A stretch of DNA of 33,547 nucleotides from DATACN01 sp038215095 (lineage in GTDB: Bacteria > Actinomycetota > Thermoleophilia > Solirubrobacterales > Thermoleophilaceae). The notes beneath the pieces are model-generated. The model was not told the DNA's origin. It searched no databases and worked only from the letters and a program-made list of their open reading frames with translations. A program made the translations under genes and the position numbers. Position 1 is the first letter of the stretch; the number at the start of each line of letters is the position of its first letter. Shown here in pieces: positions 14,675 to 22,470 of the stretch. Where the stretch lies: the NCBI GenBank assembly GCA_038215095.1, contig JBBQRG010000030.1, forward strand, positions 1-33,547, written 5' to 3'.

Positions 14675-15411
14675 GGCTCGACGGCAAGGTGTGCGTGATA
14701 ACCGGCGCCGCGGGCGGCATCGGCGCCGAGACGGCCCGGCTGTTCAGAAGCGAGGGAGCGAAGGTCGTCGGAGTGGACCTGAGCGACACGCCCGACGTCG
14801 ATCTCGGCCTGACCGCCGACGTGACCGACGACGACGCCGTCCGGGACATGTACGCCCGCACCAAGGAGGAGTTCGGCCGCATCGACGTGCTGTTCAACAA
14901 CGCCGGCATCTCGCCCACCGACGACGCCTCGGTGCTGGACACCTCGCTGGAGGCCTGGCAGCGGGTGCAGGACGTGAACCTGAAGTCGGTCTTCCTGTGC
15001 TGCCGGCATGGCATCCCGCATCTGCTCGAGTCGGGTGGCGGCTCGGTGATCAACACCGCGTCGTTCGTGGCGACGATGGGGGCGGCCACCTCGCAGATCT
15101 CCTACACGGCCTCGAAGGGCGGGGTGCTGGCGATGTCGCGCGAGATGGGCGTGGAGTTCGCCCGCCGCGGCGTGCGCGTGAACGCGCTCTGTCCCGGGCC
15201 GGTGAACACCCCGCTGCTGCAGGAGCTCTACGCCAACGATCCCGAGCAGGCGGCCCGCAGGCTCGTGCACCTGCCGATGGGCCGCTTCGCCGAGCCGCGG
15301 GAGATCGCGCAGGGCGCGCTGTTCCTGGCGAGCGACGAGTCGTCCTACGTGACCGCCTCCACGTTCCTCGTGGACGGCGGCCTCTCCGGCGCCTACGTCA
15401 CGCCGGAATAG
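14671..15411 (+). CDS. Short-chain dehydrogenase/reductase (246 aa)
   Basis: A classical SDR with a Rossmann fold. The cofactor motif is TGAAGGIG near residue 12, an acidic Asp in VVGVDLS favours NAD(H), NNAG follows at about 76, and the catalytic Ser, Tyr145 and Lys149 lie in the SYTASKGG region. The substrate loop and the C-terminal DGG strand are complete. It is the fourth gene of the operon (ATGA overlap with the dehydrogenase). In this context it probably oxidises the alcohol of the gamma-glutamylated amine to the aldehyde for the preceding enzyme, which would suit an amino alcohol such as ethanolamine. Its 3' end overlaps the convergent amidotransferase gene by 14 bases. Confidence 0.92.
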   Translation: MRLDGKVCVITGAAGGIGAETARLFRSEGAKVVGVDLSDTPDVDLGLTADVTDDDAVRDMYARTKEEFGRIDVLFNNAGISPTDDASVLDTSLEAWQRVQDVNLKSVFLCCRHGIPHLLESGGGSVINTASFVATMGAATSQISYTASKGGVLAMSREMGVEFARRGVRVNALCPGPVNTPLLQELYANDPEQAARRLVHLPMGRFAEPREIAQGALFLASDESSYVTASTFLVDGGLSGAYVTPE

Positions 15412-16114
15412 ACGCCCGCGCGGCCTCCGCCAGGAAGCGGGTGGCGATCCCGCGGCCGGCCTCGTTCCAGGCGTCGATGCGGCGTTCGCTCTCCTGCCTC
15501 AGCGCCTCCGGGTCGACGCCGATCCGAACAGCGTCGGCGTCGCTGGCGTAGCCCTCGAGCCACTTCAGGATGTTCTCGCGGGTGACCTCGGCGTGAAACT
15601 GGATGCCCCACGCAGGCGCCTCGTCCATGCGGAAGGCCTGCAGGCAGACGTCGCTGCTGGCGAGCGCGACGGCGCCAGGGGGAAGCGGCCATTCGTAGGA
15701 GTGCCACACGAAGCCCTCGAAGCCGCGCGGCAGCTCGCCCAGCAGCGGGTCGGCGGCGCCCTCCTCGCTCAGCTCGATGCGGTGCCAGCCGATCTCCGGA
15801 CGGCTCGATCGGCGCGGCGGGCCCCCGGCGACCTCGGCCAGGAGCTCTGAGCCCAGGCAGACGCCGAGCATCGGCACGCGACGCTCCAGCAGGTCGGCGA
15901 TCAGCTGCTTGTCGCGCTGCAACCAGGGATGGGCGTCCTCCTGGTCGGGGTTCATCGCCCCGCCGAAGACCATCGCTGCGTCCACGCTGTCGAGCTCGGG
16001 CGGGCCGCCGTTCGACGGCACCCACTCGACCAGCTCGTGGCCTTCGGCCTCGGCCTGGGCCCCGAAGACGCCGGCGCCCGCGTCGGCCTGGTGGACGATC
16101 GTTAGAACGCGCAC
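15398..16114 (-). CDS. Class I glutamine amidotransferase-like protein (GMP-synthase-type GATase)
   Basis: A single-domain amidotransferase of 238 residues. The nucleophile Cys86 lies in LGVCLGSELLAEVAGG, and the His is in WGIQFHAEVT, so the Cys-His pair is present. The AMVFGGAMNPDQED segment is typical of the stand-alone GuaA-like group, whose ammonia acceptor or amide substrate is usually unknown. The only reasonable start is a GTG at 16114; there is no ribosome site, but CATACT lies 6 bases upstream, so a leaderless message is possible. It lies 14 bases downstream of the membrane-protein gene on the same strand and overlaps the SDR gene by 14 bases tail to tail, so it probably belongs with neither pathway by operon. 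Confidence 0.82.
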   Translation of the reverse strand: MRVLTIVHQADAGAGVFGAQAEAEGHELVEWVPSNGGPPELDSVDAAMVFGGAMNPDQEDAHPWLQRDKQLIADLLERRVPMLGVCLGSELLAEVAGGPPRRSSRPEIGWHRIELSEEGAADPLLGELPRGFEGFVWHSYEWPLPPGAVALASSDVCLQAFRMDEAPAWGIQFHAEVTRENILKWLEGYASDADAVRIGVDPEALRQESERRIDAWNEAGRGIATRFLAEAARASIPA

Positions 16115-16128
16115 CCGGCCAGTATGCG

Positions 16129-16971
16129 CTACGGCTGCGGACGCTCCGGCGGCGGCGGGCTGCCGGGCTGGGCCGGGCCGGTCTCGGTGGGCGGCGGCAC
16201 CGGCGCCTCGGGCGCTGCCGGCGGGGGCGGCGGGGCCGGAGCGGCGGCGCCCGGTACGGCGGTGGCGCCCGCCGTGCCCGAGAAGCTCTCCACGGACTCG
16301 CCACGAACGCGCTTGAGCTCGAAGTAGAGCACCGCCGCGGCGATCGCCGAGAGCGGTGACACCAGCACGCGCACGATCAGGCTGCCGAGGAAGTAGCCGA
16401 TGAAGGAGTCGGCGATCGCGATGAAGAGGGCCTGCAGCACGGCGCCGACGATGACCGTGATCAGCAGCAGGACGAGGATCACCCCGAAGACGCTCCAGCC
16501 GTTGCCCTTCACGAGAGCCCGGCTGCGGCCGAAGGAGTCGAACGGCCGGGTGCGCTCGACGACGATCACGGGCGCGATCACGGACCAGATCGTGAGCAGG
16601 AAGAGCCCGGGAACGATCAGCAGCACGAAGCCGATGCCGATGGCGATGCCGGCCACGATGCCGGCCACGATCAGCGGGGCGAGCACGGGCGTGACCGAGC
16701 GGAACAGCGAGCCGAGGTCGTAGTCGCGGCGCCCGTCGAGGATGTCGCGGACCGCCTCGACGACGGCGCCCTGGAACCAGTAGGTGGCGATCACGCCGAT
16801 GGCGGCTGCCAGCAGGCTGGCCAGAACCCCGCCGGACGATTGCACCAGACCGGTGAGCAGCGCGACCGGCAGGAACAGGATCAGGGCCGCGGGGATGAGC
16901 AGCCCGAACTGGTCGCGGTACACCTGGAAGGTGCGCTGGAGAACGTTGCCTACGTCGATCTTCTCGTTCAT
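16129..16971 (-). CDS. Multi-pass membrane protein with proline-rich C-terminal tail (280 aa)
   Basis: This integral membrane protein has about six hydrophobic segments between residues 20 and 225, several rich in Gly/Ile/Val. It resembles uncharacterised actinobacterial membrane proteins related to the glycerophosphodiester phosphodiesterase membrane domain, which have no known activity of their own. RSRALVKGNGWSVFGVI between helices is a recurrent motif of the group. The last ~50 residues are Pro/Ala-rich and probably disordered in the cytoplasm. The ATG at 16971 was chosen because the longer reading runs antisense to the divergent YqgE gene. The amidotransferase gene follows after 14 bases. 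Confidence 0.8.
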   Translation of the reverse strand: MNEKIDVGNVLQRTFQVYRDQFGLLIPAALILFLPVALLTGLVQSSGGVLASLLAAAIGVIATYWFQGAVVEAVRDILDGRRDYDLGSLFRSVTPVLAPLIVAGIVAGIAIGIGFVLLIVPGLFLLTIWSVIAPVIVVERTRPFDSFGRSRALVKGNGWSVFGVILVLLLITVIVGAVLQALFIAIADSFIGYFLGSLIVRVLVSPLSAIAAAVLYFELKRVRGESVESFSGTAGATAVPGAAAPAPPPPPAAPEAPVPPPTETGPAQPGSPPPPERPQP

Positions 16972-17025
16972 GCCCCGCGACGCTACCGGCTTGGCGCGAG
17001 AGCGGCGGCCCGCCACAATGGTCGG

Positions 17026-17553
17026 ATGGAGGAGAGCCTGCGCGGACGACTGCTGATTGCGGCGCCGTCGCTCTACGACTACTTCCGCCGAACGGTCGTG
17101 CTCGTGATCGAGCACAACGAGGACGGCGCCATGGGCGTGGTGCTCAACCGCACCTCGGAGACGTTCGTCGGAGAGGTGGTGCCTGCGCTGGCGGAGTTGG
17201 CCGACGCCGACGAGCTGGTGCGCGTGGGCGGGCCGGTCTCGCCCGACGCGGTGGTCGCCCTCGGCGAGTTCGGGGACCCCTCCGAGGCCGGGGCTGCCGT
17301 CATCGGCGGGCTCGGCACGCTCGACCCCGAGCGCGCCAACGGCTCCCTCGTGCGGCTGCGCGTGTACGCCGGCTACGCGGGCTGGTCGGCGGGGCAGCTC
17401 GACGAGGAGGTCGACGAAGGGGCGTGGATCGTCGAGCCGGCCAGCCCCGAGGACCCCTTCCGCGACGACGACATCTGGTCCGCGGCGCTGCGCCGAAAGG
17501 GCGGCGGCTACCGCCTTCTGGCCACCATGCCGTCGGACCCCTCGCTGAACTGA
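17026..17553 (+). CDS. YqgE/AlgH family protein (175 aa)
   Basis: A member of the UPF0301 (YqgE/AlgH) family, small cytoplasmic proteins of unsettled function. The diagnostic opening RGRLLIAAPSLYDYFRRTVV, then the IEHNEDGAMGVVLNRTS strand-loop, and the later VRVGGPV and YAGYAGWSAGQLDEE segments are all present. The length agrees with the family. The ATG at 17026 has no ribosome site but has CACAAT ending 6 bases before it, consistent with a leaderless transcript. It is divergent from the membrane-protein gene, with a 54-base spacer. Confidence 0.9.
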   Translation: MEESLRGRLLIAAPSLYDYFRRTVVLVIEHNEDGAMGVVLNRTSETFVGEVVPALAELADADELVRVGGPVSPDAVVALGEFGDPSEAGAAVIGGLGTLDPERANGSLVRLRVYAGYAGWSAGQLDEEVDEGAWIVEPASPEDPFRDDDIWSAALRRKGGGYRLLATMPSDPSLN

Positions 17554-17566
17554 TCCGGCCCTCATC

Positions 17567-17596
17567 TGCACGGGTTGGAGGCCCACTCCCCGTGCA
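17567..17596 (+). terminator. Extended hairpin after the YqgE gene
   Basis: TGCACGG (17567-17573) pairs with CCGTGCA (17590-17596). Inside it GGAG (17577-17580) pairs with CTCC (17586-17589), leaving a small bulge. It starts 13 bases after the YqgE stop and lies in the leader of the M23 peptidase gene. It may be a terminator without a U-run or a leader element of the peptidase mRNA. Confidence 0.4.
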
Positions 17597-17649
17597 AGAG
17601 CCTTCCCAGCCTTTCAAGAGACCCCCCCGATTGGCCGAGCGCAGTAGGC

Positions 17650-18660
17650 ATGTCCTCAAGGCTCGTCCCGGCCTCTGTACTCGTCCTCTTCGTCGCGCTG
17701 GTGCTTCCCTCGGCCGCCACCGCGGGCCCGGCCAGCACGGCAGCCCTGCAGGTCGCCCTCCGCGCGCACGGCCTCTACAGCGGGCACATCGACGGCGTGG
17801 CCGGGCCGGGCACCCGCGCGGGAGTCCGGAGCCTCCAGGCCCGCCGCCGGCTGGCGGTGGACGGCGTCGTGGGTTCGCGCACGCTGCGCGCCCTCGGGCG
17901 CCGCGGCCGGCCGCGGCTCGGCAGCCGCACCATGCACGTCGGAAACCGCGGCTGGGACGTGGCGGCGCTGCAGTTCCTGCTCACCCGCCGGGGCTTCTCG
18001 CCGGGCGGGATCGACGGCGGCTTCGGGGCCAACACGCGTTCGGGAGTGACGCGCTTCCAGAGCGCGGCGGGTATCGGCGCGGATGGCCTGGCGGGCCCCG
18101 CCACCCTTCGCGCCCTGCGCCGCCGGACGAGTGCGCCCCGGCGCCTGACCTCTCCCGTGTCTGGCCCCGTGCTGTTCCTGCGCCCGGTCCACGCTCCGAT
18201 GGGCGACCTCTTCGGCTGGCGCTGGGGCCGCATGCACACGGGCATCGACTTCCCGGCTCCCACCGGCACGCCGATCGGCGCCGCGGGGCGAGGCGTAGTG
18301 AAGTTCGCGGGTTGGAACACGGGGGGCTACGGCAACCTCGTCGTGGTCACCCACCGGCTCGGCTTCGAGACCTGGTACGCACACCAGTCGCGCATCGCGG
18401 TACACGCCGGCCAGGCCGTCGCCGGCGGGACGCGAATCGGCTGGGTGGGCTCCACCGGCCACACCACCGGCCCCCACCTGCACTTCGAGGTTCGCCTCAA
18501 CGGCACGCCGATCAACCCCCTGCCGCGCCTGCTCGGCTCCTTTGCCGCGCGGGTCTCGAGGGGCGCGTCGCCGCGGCCGCTCGAGTGCGTCGGGCACGAG
18601 CCGGTGGAGGGCAGCGGCACGCGGCCGCGCACCTCCAAGCTGGCCGGCTGCCGACGCTAG
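17650..18660 (+). CDS. Secreted M23 (LytM) peptidase with two peptidoglycan-binding domains
   Basis: An exported cell-wall hydrolase of 336 residues. A signal peptide covers about the first 25 residues (hydrophobic core, ATAG cleavage region). Two PG_binding_1 repeats follow: LQVALRAHGLYSGHIDG...GPGTRAGVRSLQ and LQFLLTRRGFSPGGIDG...GANTRSGVTRFQ. The C-terminal LytM zinc peptidase domain has H196 and D200 (HTGIDF) and the H276-x-H278 motif (HLHFEV), so all metal ligands are present. ATG at 17650 gives a good signal peptide; a longer reading adds residues that do not resemble one. It probably cuts peptide cross-links in peptidoglycan during growth or division. Its stop overlaps the convergent HD gene by the four bases CTAG. 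Confidence 0.92.
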   Translation: MSSRLVPASVLVLFVALVLPSAATAGPASTAALQVALRAHGLYSGHIDGVAGPGTRAGVRSLQARRRLAVDGVVGSRTLRALGRRGRPRLGSRTMHVGNRGWDVAALQFLLTRRGFSPGGIDGGFGANTRSGVTRFQSAAGIGADGLAGPATLRALRRRTSAPRRLTSPVSGPVLFLRPVHAPMGDLFGWRWGRMHTGIDFPAPTGTPIGAAGRGVVKFAGWNTGGYGNLVVVTHRLGFETWYAHQSRIAVHAGQAVAGGTRIGWVGSTGHTTGPHLHFEVRLNGTPINPLPRLLGSFAARVSRGASPRPLECVGHEPVEGSGTRPRTSKLAGCRR

Positions 18661-19468
18661 CTGCGCGGCAGCTTCAGGGTGGGGAGGTCCACCGTCAGGT
18701 TCGTCTGAACGGGTGGGAGCGGAGACAGCTGTGGCAGGTCGACCTTCGCCTCCACGTGGACCCGCTCGGGCGTGATCGAAAGCGTGGGCTGCACGCCGCC
18801 GCCGCCGGGTGGCCGGCCGGCCAGGGTGGGCGCCGGGTGAGCCGGCGAAGGTGCGGGCGGCCGCGAGGGCCCCAGCCCGGCGACCATCTCGGCGCCGTCG
18901 CGCACGTGGCGCTGCATCACGGCGAGCTCGGCGTCGTCCAGCCTGCCGGGCTTCGTGAGGATCTCCCGCGGAGTCCTGATCTTGCCGACGTCGTGCACCG
19001 CCGCCGCCGTTCTGACCTTCGCAACCTGCTCGCGCGAGAGGCCCATGGCCCGGGCGATGGCCTCGGAGTAGCGCGCCACGCGGTTCGAGTGCCCGTGGGT
19101 GTAGGCATCGCGCGCCTCGAGGCCGGCGGCGAGCGTCTTCAGCAGCTCGGCGCGGCGGCTCAGCGGCAGCTCCCCGCTGCCCAGCAGCTCCTCGGCCTCG
19201 GCCAGCCGCGCTCGGCGCGCATGCGCCGCAGCCAGCCCCACACCATCAGGTCGCCGAACACGATGTCGCGGGAGCCGGGCCGACGCATCCAGATCGCCGC
19301 GCCGAGGCGCGCGATCAGCAGCGACAGCAGCATCGCCAGCACGATCGCCAGGATCGCGGGCAGCCTGACGGCGGCCTGCAGGCCCGAGACGATCAGCGCC
19401 GGGAGGCCCGCGACGGCGAAGGTCGCGAGCGCCACCTGCGGCAGGTAGCGCGTAGGGCCTTGACCCAT
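18657..19468 (-). pseudogene. Membrane-anchored HD-domain (HD-GYP-like) gene, frameshifted and truncated
   Basis: From the ATG at 19468 the first frame gives two hydrophobic segments and a conserved DIVFGDLMVWGWLRRMRAER stretch. Sense then continues in another frame from about 19205 (RLAEAEELLGS onward), as if one base were missing. The second part is an HD phosphohydrolase domain: HGHSNRVARYSEAIA, then AAAVHDVGKI with the metal-binding His-Asp, then ILTKPGRLDDAE. It stops at VAGLG, before the HHERxDGxGYP segment of a full HD-GYP cyclic-di-GMP phosphodiesterase, and goes into a Pro-rich tail with short beta-like repeats. So there is both a frameshift and a loss of the second half of the catalytic domain. 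Activity is unlikely. An indel error could explain the shift but not the missing half. Confidence 0.6.
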
Positions 19469-19581
19469 AACGCCTGTAATCGACCCCGGTACTGACGCGC
19501 TTTAGCTCAAGTGCCGCTTTGCTACGTGGAACGTCAAGCAATCCAGGTGCGCGCTTTGCGAAATCGGGGTACAGGGGCTCC

Positions 19582-19701
19582 ATGCTGCTGATAATCGGAG
19601 TCATCCTGCTGATCATCGCCATCGCCGGCGGCGTGATCATCCACCCCATCATCTTCGCGCTGGCGATCGTCGCCCTCGCGATGTTCTTCCTGGGCCGCTA
19701 G
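19582..19701 (+). CDS. Small hydrophobic membrane peptide (39 aa)
   Basis: This tiny gene encodes a peptide made almost entirely of one or two membrane helices (MLLIIGVILLIIAIAGGVII, a His-Pro turn, then a second hydrophobic stretch ending in FFLGR). Similar 35-60-residue single-gene peptides are common in actinobacteria; none has an established role. ATG at 19582 is used because an earlier in-frame start adds only non-hydrophobic residues. A GGGG lies 5-8 bases ahead as a weak ribosome site. It is convergent with the helicase gene, three bases apart. Confidence 0.55.
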   Translation: MLLIIGVILLIIAIAGGVIIHPIIFALAIVALAMFFLGR

Positions 19702-19704
19702 GCC

Positions 19705-21939
19705 TCAGGCGACAACGCGGAGGTGCCGGTACGGCCGGCCCCTCAGCTCGCGTACGACCGCTTCCACCAGGCGCTCCTCGTCGCGCACCTGGCCGTCCGT
19801 GACCGCGTTGATCAGGCTGCGCTTGCGCTGCAGCAGCTCGGCCATCGTCTCATCGATCGTGCCCGGCGCCAGCAGGTACCAGGCCGTGACCGCGCTCTCC
19901 TGGCCGATCCTGTGCAGACGGTCCTCCGCCTGGTCGTGGCGGGCGGGCGTCCAGTCGAGCTCCAGGAAGGCCACGTTCGAGGCCCGCGTGAGCGTGATGC
20001 CCTGCGAGGCTGCCTTCAGCGAGCAGACCATCAGCTGAGGCCCGTCCTCGGCCTGGAAGGCGTCGACCGCGCGCTGGCGCTCGCGCGACGAGTCCGCGCC
20101 GAGGATGTGCACGGCGTTGGGGAAGCGCTCGAGCACCGCCTTCTGGATGGCCACGTGCTCGGCGAACACCACGAGCGGCTCGCCCGAGTGCAGGAAGTCC
20201 CCGATCCACGCGAGCGCGGTGGGCAGCTTCCCGTTCGAGGCGAGCTGGCGCAGGTTGTTGAGCCGGACGAGCTGCTCGGCGCGCAGGGCGGCGGCGATCT
20301 TCGCGTCGAGCGTGCCCAGGTCCAGCGGCAGCGTTTGCAGCCACGCGATCACGTCGCGCTCGGCCAGCCGGTACTCGTGCTCGTTCGACAGCAGCACCGG
20401 CACGGTGTCCTGGCGCTTGGAGGGCAGCTGGGGCAGCACCTGGCGCTTGGTGCGGCGCACGTAGCAGTGGGCGCGCAGGTTCCAGTGCAGGCGGTCGTCG
20501 CTGGCGGCGTGGCGGAAGCGGCGAGCCAGGCGCGCGCCGCTGCCGAACTCGGCCAGCCGGCCGAGCGCCCGCAGCTGCGACACCAGCTCCTCGGGGCGGT
20601 TGAGGATCGGGGTGCCCGTGAGCGCAAGCCGCAGGGCGTCGGGGGGCAGCTTGCCCGCCAGCTCGATGGCGGCCTTGGTGCGGCGCGCCCGCGGGTTCTT
20701 CACGTAGTGCGACTCGTCCAGGACCAGCGCGCGCAGGCCGATGGCTCCGAGCCGCCCGGCGTGCGCTTCGAGGATGTCGTAGTTCAGAACGATGATCTCG
20801 GCGTCGCGCGCGCCGCCCGCCCAGGCGGACTCGCGGCGTCCCTCCAGGACCGCGACGCGGCGATTGGGCAGCCAGTGCTGGCTCTCGCGCTCCCAGGTGA
20901 GCTTCATGCTGGCCGGGCAGACCACCAGCGCCGGGAAGGCGTCGTCGGACTCGAGCGCGGCCAGCGCCTGCACGGTCTTGCCGAGTCCCTGCTCGTCGGC
21001 GATGAAGGTGCGCCGCCGCTCGAGCGCGTAGCGCACGCCGGCGCGCTGGAAGGGGTGCAGCTCGCCGCCCAGCTCGAGCCCGTCCAGCTCGGCGTCCTCG
21101 GCGTAGGAGAGCGCCACCGTCGCGGCCGCGCGCTCGTGCTCGGTCACCAGCTCGTCGATCACGGCCACCGCGCGCTCGTCCACCCGCAGCTCGGGGTGCT
21201 CCGCCACGAAGTCCGCCAGGTCGGTGGCCAGCGCGGCGTCGGCGGGAACGGCCACGCCCCAGCCGCCCGAGCGGGTGAAGAAGCGACCGACCCACTCCAC
21301 CGCGTGTGCCTCGGGCAGCCGCTCGAAGGCGCGCGCGGGGGCGGGGTCCCAGCGCGTCAGCACGGTCAGCTCGGGCTGGTCGTCGTCGCCCACCTCCAGC
21401 GTCATCTCGGCCGGGGCCGGCGTGCGCCCGGACTGGAGCTCTCGCGCGCAGGCGCGCGCGAGGTCGTCCAGCTGGACCCCCTCGAGCCGCGGCAGATCGC
21501 GGGCGGCGTCGGCGGCGAACGGCAGCACGAGGTGGTGCTGGGAGATCTCGAGCGCCTCTTCGAGCTCGTCGGCGGGGGGGTCGCCCGACACGGTTCGCAG
21601 CAGGAACGCTCCGGCGCCGTCGTGCGCGGTCACCGACACGAGCGCGCGCCAGCGGTCGGAGTCGCTCAGCCAGCCGATCACCGTCGGCTCGGGCACGAGC
21701 TGCGGAAAGCTCCCGAGCAGCGCCTCCACGCGCTTTGCGATGCGCGGGTCGGCGGGCACGCGCCAGTGCTTGCGGCGCCAGTCGAACCAGCGCCCCGGCA
21801 GCCGCTTGACCGCGTCGTTCAGCTCCCGGTCGAGCGGGAAGGCGAACACCAGCTCCGTCTCGCCGCGCGGACCCTCGTCGCGTAGCCAGACGCGGCCCCC
21901 GGGAGCCGCGGAATCGCCATGTATCGGTTCAGAGGCCAA
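19705..21939 (-). CDS. SNF2-family DNA helicase/translocase (SMARCAL1/ZRANB3-like)
   Basis: A double-stranded DNA translocase of about 744 residues. The C-terminal two-thirds hold the SNF2 motor: ELHPFQRAGVRYAL, Walker A DEQGLGKT, the DESH box in ALVLDESHYVKNP, ALTGTPILNRPEEL, and motif VI QAEDRLHRIGQ. The N-terminal ~250 residues include a segment (ELVFAFPLDRELNDAVKRLP...RKHWRVP) that resembles the HARP-like/annealing-helicase substrate region. Bacterial members are presumed to act in replication-fork or repair processes. No ATG or GTG is available at the N-terminus; TTG at 21939, 10 bases past the upstream stop, is the likely start, with TTG at 21978 as alternative. It follows the ltrA remnant on the same strand. 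Confidence 0.85.
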   Translation of the reverse strand: MASEPIHGDSAAPGGRVWLRDEGPRGETELVFAFPLDRELNDAVKRLPGRWFDWRRKHWRVPADPRIAKRVEALLGSFPQLVPEPTVIGWLSDSDRWRALVSVTAHDGAGAFLLRTVSGDPPADELEEALEISQHHLVLPFAADAARDLPRLEGVQLDDLARACARELQSGRTPAPAEMTLEVGDDDQPELTVLTRWDPAPARAFERLPEAHAVEWVGRFFTRSGGWGVAVPADAALATDLADFVAEHPELRVDERAVAVIDELVTEHERAAATVALSYAEDAELDGLELGGELHPFQRAGVRYALERRRTFIADEQGLGKTVQALAALESDDAFPALVVCPASMKLTWERESQHWLPNRRVAVLEGRRESAWAGGARDAEIIVLNYDILEAHAGRLGAIGLRALVLDESHYVKNPRARRTKAAIELAGKLPPDALRLALTGTPILNRPEELVSQLRALGRLAEFGSGARLARRFRHAASDDRLHWNLRAHCYVRRTKRQVLPQLPSKRQDTVPVLLSNEHEYRLAERDVIAWLQTLPLDLGTLDAKIAAALRAEQLVRLNNLRQLASNGKLPTALAWIGDFLHSGEPLVVFAEHVAIQKAVLERFPNAVHILGADSSRERQRAVDAFQAEDGPQLMVCSLKAASQGITLTRASNVAFLELDWTPARHDQAEDRLHRIGQESAVTAWYLLAPGTIDETMAELLQRKRSLINAVTDGQVRDEERLVEAVVRELRGRPYRHLRVVA

Positions 21940-21949
21940 ACAGACGAGA

Positions 21950-22431
21950 CTAGCCGCTCGGCGCCGCGTCGCCCGCAAGCTGGTGGCGCAGGCGCTCGCG
22001 CAGCTCCGCGAAGCGCACGCGCTCGTAGGCGATCAGCACCGCAAGCAGGGCGCTCACGATCGCCAGCGTGGCGAGCGCCGGAAGCGTCTCGGCGGCCGGG
22101 ATCAGCGCAAGCAGCACGAGCGCGCAGACCAGGCGCTGCCAGCTGAAGCGATGCACGTTGCGCAAGCGGAAGGCCACATGCGCGAGCAGGTAGAGCGCGG
22201 TGCCGCCCAGGGTGGCCACCGCGGGGATCAGCTCGAGCGAGCCGTCCTCCACGCCCACCAGAGCACGCCGAGCACCAGCAGTCCCTGCGCCAGCCCCTCC
22301 CACGTCGGGTGCTTGGCCATCAGGGCCGTGCACTGGGTGATCGCCAGCACCAGGTCGAAGAACAGCTCGAGCGGCGTGACACGGTCCTCGGAGCGAAAGA
22401 CCGGGGTGAGGCGGCCGGAGGAGGTCGTCAC
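21950..22431 (-). pseudogene. ltrA-like membrane protein pseudogene with the centre deleted
   Basis: The N-terminus, read from a GTG at 22431, has the LtrA opening VTPLELFFDLVLAITQCTAL and runs to GVLWWAW. There the sense jumps to another frame, continuing as DGSLELIPAVATLGGTALYL and the last three helices to the TAG at 21950. LtrA (low temperature requirement A) proteins usually have roughly 370-400 residues, so the middle ~230, including the ALGES motif region, are missing and the two ends are out of frame. The FFDLV...AITQ motif is also about two residues shorter than usual. This is a decayed gene unless the region was wrongly collapsed in assembly. The helicase gene follows on the same strand. 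Confidence 0.7.
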
Positions 22432-22470
22432 GCGCCGATGATGCCACGCGCATCCTGGAGACTTCGGAGC

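Noticed and set aside
17567..17649. Possible c-di-AMP (ydaO-type) riboswitch before the peptidoglycan hydrolase gene
   Set aside because: Wall-hydrolase genes in actinobacteria often carry one, but apart from one hairpin the conserved ydaO core sequences are not visible and the leader is under 100 bases.
19485..19581. SigF-like promoter for the 39-residue membrane peptide
   Set aside because: GGGTA is present at 19567-19571, but the expected GTTT about 15 bases ahead is not; only a loosely placed GCTTT is seen.
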